In this document: positions 6,731-8,885 of the stretch, piece after piece
Layout of the letters: each line of letters starts with the position of its first letter
Position numbering within the stretch: the first letter of the stretch is position 1
NCBI GenBank assembly: GCA_900550735.1
Contig: URTD01000073.1
Location: forward strand, 1 to 8,885
DNA from: an uncultured Collinsella sp.
GTDB lineage: Bacteria > Actinomycetota > Coriobacteriia > Coriobacteriales > Coriobacteriaceae
DNA length: 8,885 nucleotides
Direction: 5' to 3'
The notes under the pieces: model-generated
Database searches by the model: none
Told to the model about the DNA's origin: nothing
Seen by the model: only the letters and a program-made list of their open reading frames with translations
Program-made: the position numbers and the translations under genes

Positions 6731-6979
6731 ATGGTCGAATTTACGAAGACGATTAAAGATCCGTTGGGATTGCATGCCCGCCCGGTTGCGCTGCTTTATG
6801 ACATTATCGCCAAGCATCGTAGTGACGTGTCGGTTTCGATTGGCAATCGTCATGTCGATGGCCGCGACGTTATAGGGCTCATGGCACTCTGTGGCGAATG
6901 TGGCGAGGACATCGTGTTCCGCGTTTCGGGCGTGGATGAGGCCTCCTGCGTCACGTCGATCAGAAACCTCTCGCTCTAA
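6731..6979 (+). CDS. HPr-family phosphocarrier-like protein with Asp at position 46
   Basis: An 82-residue protein of HPr size (85-88). HPr passes phosphate from PTS enzyme I to sugar-specific EIIA in the cytoplasm. The active-site loop PLGLHARPVALL places His15 and Arg17 exactly where HPr has them. Without gaps, VDGRDVIGLMAL aligns to the B. subtilis VNLKSIMGVMSL segment, putting Asp46 where the kinase-phosphorylated Ser46 normally is. The following segment LCGECGED carries a CxxC pair (Cys54, Cys57) not usual in HPr, plus Cys73. GGAGG at 6722-6726 supports the ATG at 6731; an in-frame GTG at 6686 would add 15 residues unlike HPr. No enzyme I gene is adjacent. It may be a true HPr, or a regulatory or specialised paralogue; the Asp46 consequence is inference. 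Confidence 0.85.
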   Translation: MVEFTKTIKDPLGLHARPVALLYDIIAKHRSDVSVSIGNRHVDGRDVIGLMALCGECGEDIVFRVSGVDEASCVTSIRNLSL

Positions 6980-6992
6980 CCTCAACAATGTG

Positions 6993-7014
6993 ACAAGGGG
7001 ACAGTCCCCTTTGT
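6993..7014. repeat. GGGGAC/GTCCCC short palindromic hairpin
   Basis: AAGGGGAC (6995-7002) and GTCCCCTT (7004-7011) are perfect complements around one base, within the wider near-symmetric ACAAGGGG...CCCCTTTGT. It starts 14 bases after the HPr-like stop. Motifs of the form GGGGACNGTCCCC are, to my knowledge, common as dispersed REP-like intergenic repeats in several bacteria, including Coriobacteriia. It might also act as a weak first terminator, since TTTGTTG follows. Confidence 0.5.
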
Positions 7015-7033
7015 TGCATAAATTGGTATGACA

Positions 7034-7077
7034 AGGCACCGTAAAGAGATGGTCTTTGCGGTGCCTCTTTTGTTTCG
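7034..7077 (+). terminator. Intrinsic terminator after the HPr-like gene
   Basis: AGGCACCGTAAAGA (7034-7047) pairs with TCTTTGCGGTGCCT (7053-7066), a 14-bp stem with one G-T wobble and a GATGG loop, followed by CTTTTGTTT. It separates the HPr-like unit from the feo operon. Confidence 0.9.
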
Positions 7078-7117
7078 TATAGGAAACTTTTTCGAAATCT
7101 GAATGGGGACCCTTTCC

Positions 7118-7173
7118 AAAAAGTTAACCACGTGCTAGTTTACTATAGCGAACATAGACGTGGTTAACTTTTT
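7118..7173. promoter_or_regulatory. Perfect 16-bp inverted repeat flanking the likely feo promoter
   Basis: AAAAAGTTAACCACGT (7118-7133) is repeated exactly as its complement at 7158-7173, with 24 bases between and centres 40 bp apart. Between the arms, TTTACTATAG offers a -10-like TACTAT (7141-7146). This places the -35 region on the left arm and transcription start (about 7153) next to the right arm. The layout suits two operators bracketing a promoter, and an iron-responsive regulator would be expected for feo genes. Each arm holds GTTAAC and an AAAGTTA word. The right arm ends in TTTTT, so a terminator role was considered, but a strong terminator already lies upstream and the loop is long. 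Confidence 0.55.
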
Positions 7174-7214
7174 ACGCGTCGATGTTGAGGACGAACTGAC
7201 GTTAGGAGCAACTC

Positions 7215-7457
7215 ATGTCTTGCGGACCGCAGATGCCGGCCATGCCGCTTTCGATGGTAAAAGCGGGCGAAACCGTGCGCGTGTCTCGTGTAAAGGGCAA
7301 TGAGGACATGAAACACCACCTCAAGGACCTCGGCTTTGTCGAGGGCAACGAAATCCACGTGGTGAGCTCGAGTGGTGCCAATATCATCGTCACGGTGCTG
7401 GGCGCACGCTTTGGCATCGATTCCAAGGTTGCCATGCACATCATGACCGTCGGTTAG
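7215..7457 (+). CDS. feoA: FeoA-domain ferrous iron transport protein (first copy)
   Basis: An 80-residue cytoplasmic SH3-like beta-barrel protein thought to support or regulate FeoB in Fe(II) uptake. The core PLSMVKAGETVRVSRVKG, HHLKDLGFVEGNEIHVV and GANIIVTVLGARFGIDSKVA follows the FeoA pattern, with the conserved LxxLGFxxG turn. The N-terminus has about nine extra residues (MSCGPQMPA) compared with minimal FeoA. The start at 7215 is chosen because AGGAG (7204-7208) lies six bases upstream, while the internal ATG at 7242 has no ribosome binding site. It is the first gene of a three-gene feo operon and differs clearly from the second FeoA, so the two are old paralogues rather than a recent duplication. 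Confidence 0.93.
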   Translation: MSCGPQMPAMPLSMVKAGETVRVSRVKGNEDMKHHLKDLGFVEGNEIHVVSSSGANIIVTVLGARFGIDSKVAMHIMTVG

Positions 7458-7496
7458 TCAGCAGCATTTCATAAAAACCGAAAGGGGGACAAGAGG

Positions 7497-7718
7497 ATGA
7501 AGACGTTGGGTGACGTTAAGGTGGGCGAGAGCTCTACCATCGTCAAGCTTCACGGTGAGGGTGCGCTTCGCCGCCACCTTATGGACCTGGGGCTCATCAA
7601 GGGCACTTCGTTCAAGGTCGTGAAGGTTGCACCGCTCGGTGATCCGGTCGAGATCAACGTGCGCGGCTACGAGCTTTCCATCCGCAAGGAGGAGGCGGCC
7701 GTCGTCGAGGTCCAGTAA
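7497..7718 (+). CDS. feoA: FeoA-domain ferrous iron transport protein (second copy)
   Basis: A 73-residue FeoA-family protein of minimal size. It shows the classic signature RRHLMDLGLIKGTSFKVVKV, then APLGDPVEINVRGYELSIRK and a final EEAAVVEV strand. Compared with the first FeoA it has the APLGDP-type loop, which the first lacks (SSSGAN there). The start follows AAAGGGGG (7481-7488), and the gene begins 39 bases after the first feoA stop, so the two are co-transcribed. Its likely partner is the cytoplasmic domain of FeoB encoded downstream. Paired feoA genes before feoB are known in several anaerobes; how the two divide the work is not known from sequence. Confidence 0.94.
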   Translation: MKTLGDVKVGESSTIVKLHGEGALRRHLMDLGLIKGTSFKVVKVAPLGDPVEINVRGYELSIRKEEAAVVEVQ

Positions 7719-7746
7719 GGGCTCGCGGCGTGTATTTCTGCAGGTA

Positions 7747-7766
7747 AAGTTAGGTATTTCTAACTT
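7747..7766. promoter_or_regulatory. Dyad in the feoA2-feoB gap, possible operator
   Basis: AAGTTAG (7747-7753) and CTAACTT (7760-7766) are perfect complements with a 6-base spacer. The half-sites resemble those of DtxR/IdeR boxes (TTAGGTTAG/CTAACCTAA) but with six spacer bases rather than one. The word AAAGTTA also occurs in the inverted repeat upstream of feoA. It may be an internal regulatory site for feoB or only a small RNA hairpin. No clear promoter boxes were found beside it. Confidence 0.35.
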
Positions 7767-7795
7767 AATGCAGCAACTTTGAAGCACATTATCCA

Positions 7796-7821
7796 GCCCG
7801 CGCGGAGAAAGCAGCGCGGGC
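7796..7821 (+). other. GC-rich hairpin just before the feoB ribosome binding site
   Basis: GCCCGCGC (7796-7803) and GCGCGGGC (7814-7821) form a perfect 8-bp stem with a 10-base loop. It ends five bases before the purine-rich AAGGAAGAAGGA of feoB. No T run follows, so it is not a standard terminator. It may mark an mRNA processing or stability point that sets the feoB level relative to feoA. Confidence 0.5.
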
Positions 7822-7841
7822 ACACAAGGAAGAAGGATTGA

Positions 7842-8885
7842 ATGGCGGATTCTCAGATCCATGTCGCGCTGGCGGGTAACCCCAACTGCGGCAAGACCAC
7901 GCTTTTCAACCTGATTACCGGCGCCAACGGCTACGTTGGCAACTGGCCCGGCGTCACGGTTGAGAAAAAGGAGGCCAAGCTCCTAAGCGATAAGAACGTT
8001 ACCATCACGGACCTCCCCGGCATCTACTCGCTTTCCCCCTACAGCCCCGAGGAGCAATGCTCGCGCGATTACCTCATGAGCGGCGAGCCCGATGTCGTCG
8101 TCCAAGTGGTCGACGCCACCAACCTCGAGCGCAACCTGTACCTGGCGCTTCAGGTTATCGAGACCGGCCTGCCCGTGGTCGTTGCCCTCAACATGGCCGA
8201 CTTGGTCGAGAAGAACGGCGACAAGATCGACACGGACAAGCTCTCCAAGAAGCTCGGCTGCCCGGTTATGATGATCTCCGCTCTTAAGAACAAGGGCATC
8301 AAGGAGCTCTTCGAGCAGGTCAAGAAGTCCGCTGCTTCCAAGGGCCAGGTGCCGGAGCACAAGTTCGACTCCTCCATCGAGGACGTTCTGGACCACATCG
8401 AGAATAACCTGCCTGCGAGCGTTCCCGCCAACAAGCGCCGCTACTACGCGGTCAAACTGTTTGAGCGCGACGCGGACGCCTGCAAGCTCATCAACCTCAC
8501 CAAGGAGAAGGCTGCTCGCGTGGAGCAGCTGGTCGCCCAGTGCGAGCAGGACTGCGACGACGACGCCGAGTCCATTATTACCGATGCGCGCTATCAGTAC
8601 ATCGGAAAGCTGGTCAAGGACTGCATAAAGAAGAAAAAGACCGGTCTGTCCACCTCGGATAAGATCGACCACATCGTTACCAACCGAATCCTCGCTCTGC
8701 CGATCTTCGCACTGGTCATGTGGCTGGTTTACTACGTTTCCGTAACCACCGCAGGCGGCATCTTCACCGACTGGGCAAACGACGGCGTGTTCGGCGATGG
8801 CTGGCATCTGTTCACCATCGGCGCTGCCGACTATGAGGAAGCAACCGCCGAGTACGACGACCAGATCACCCGCCGCGACGCATGG
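7842..8885 (+). CDS. feoB: FeoB ferrous iron transporter, N-terminal part (cut by window edge)
   Basis: The inner-membrane Fe(II) uptake protein with a cytoplasmic GTPase domain. The 348 visible codons run open to the window end. The G motifs are all present: G1 GNPNCGKTT (12-20), G2 Thr39 within NWPGVTVEKK, G3 DLPG (57-60), G4 NMAD (117-120) and G5 SALKNKG (146-152). The helical regulatory (GDI-like) region follows to about residue 265. The first membrane helix is ILALPIFALVMWLVYYVSV near 284-302. After it comes a polar stretch (DYEEATAEYDDQ) before the edge. Full-length FeoB is usually 650-800 residues, so more than half is missing. The ATG follows AAGGAAGAAGGA (7826-7837). It is the third gene of the feo operon, 123 bases after feoA2. 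Confidence 0.96.
   Translation, partial: MADSQIHVALAGNPNCGKTTLFNLITGANGYVGNWPGVTVEKKEAKLLSDKNVTITDLPGIYSLSPYSPEEQCSRDYLMSGEPDVVVQVVDATNLERNLYLALQVIETGLPVVVALNMADLVEKNGDKIDTDKLSKKLGCPVMMISALKNKGIKELFEQVKKSAASKGQVPEHKFDSSIEDVLDHIENNLPASVPANKRRYYAVKLFERDADACKLINLTKEKAARVEQLVAQCEQDCDDDAESIITDARYQYIGKLVKDCIKKKKTGLSTSDKIDHIVTNRILALPIFALVMWLVYYVSVTTAGGIFTDWANDGVFGDGWHLFTIGAADYEEATAEYDDQITRRDAW

Noticed and set aside
7118..7173. Inverted repeat before feoA as a bidirectional terminator
   Set aside because: The loop is long, a strong terminator already lies at 7034-7077, and promoter-like bases sit between the arms. Not fully excluded.
7983..8807. 274-codon minus-strand open frame over feoB
   Set aside because: It is antisense to feoB, which has all five G motifs, and has the Leu/Val/Asp-rich make-up of a shadow frame.

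Overview
The window reads as chromosomal DNA from a high-GC gut actinobacterium of the Coriobacteriia, most like Collinsella. This is judged from codon bias, AGGAG-type ribosome binding sites and gene content; it is an inference, not a database match. There are eight protein genes, two of them cut by the window edges. No rRNA, tRNA, CRISPR array or recognisable transposase gene was seen.

Bases 1-6391 form a beta-galactoside locus. A LacI-family repressor gene (minus strand, C-terminus beyond the left edge) is divergent from a plus-strand cluster: ebgA (GH2 beta-galactosidase large subunit), ebgC three bases later (small subunit, YhcH/YjgK/YiaL family), then, after 153 bases with possible RNA hairpins, an APC-superfamily permease ending at a strong intrinsic terminator. 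The divergent region carries three copies of one operator palindrome with an AACCGGTT core. Two of them sit on the apparent -35 and start-point of the ebgA promoter. The likely circuit is a local repressor that releases ebgAC when a beta-galactoside or derived sugar is present.

Bases 6392-6730 hold no gene. They contain a roughly 216-bp AT-rich element bounded by 29-base imperfect inverted repeats (27/29 matching), which looks like a MITE-type or palindromic intergenic element. A stand-alone HPr-like gene follows. It keeps the PTS phosphorylation residue His15 but has Asp at the regulatory Ser46 position, plus a CxxC pair. Behind it lie a short GGGGAC/GTCCCC hairpin and a strong terminator.

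Bases 7080-8885 are a ferrous-iron uptake operon, feoA-feoA-feoB, with feoB cut by the right edge. A perfect 16-bp inverted repeat flanks the likely promoter. The feoA2-feoB gap carries a second dyad with a similar AAAGTTA half-site and a GC-rich hairpin just before the feoB ribosome binding site.

Most of the window is ordinary metabolism and transport. The parts most worth checking are the HPr variant, the inverted-repeat element, the paired repeat upstream of feoA, and the ebgA-ebgC-permease gene order, which recalls the E. coli ebg locus.
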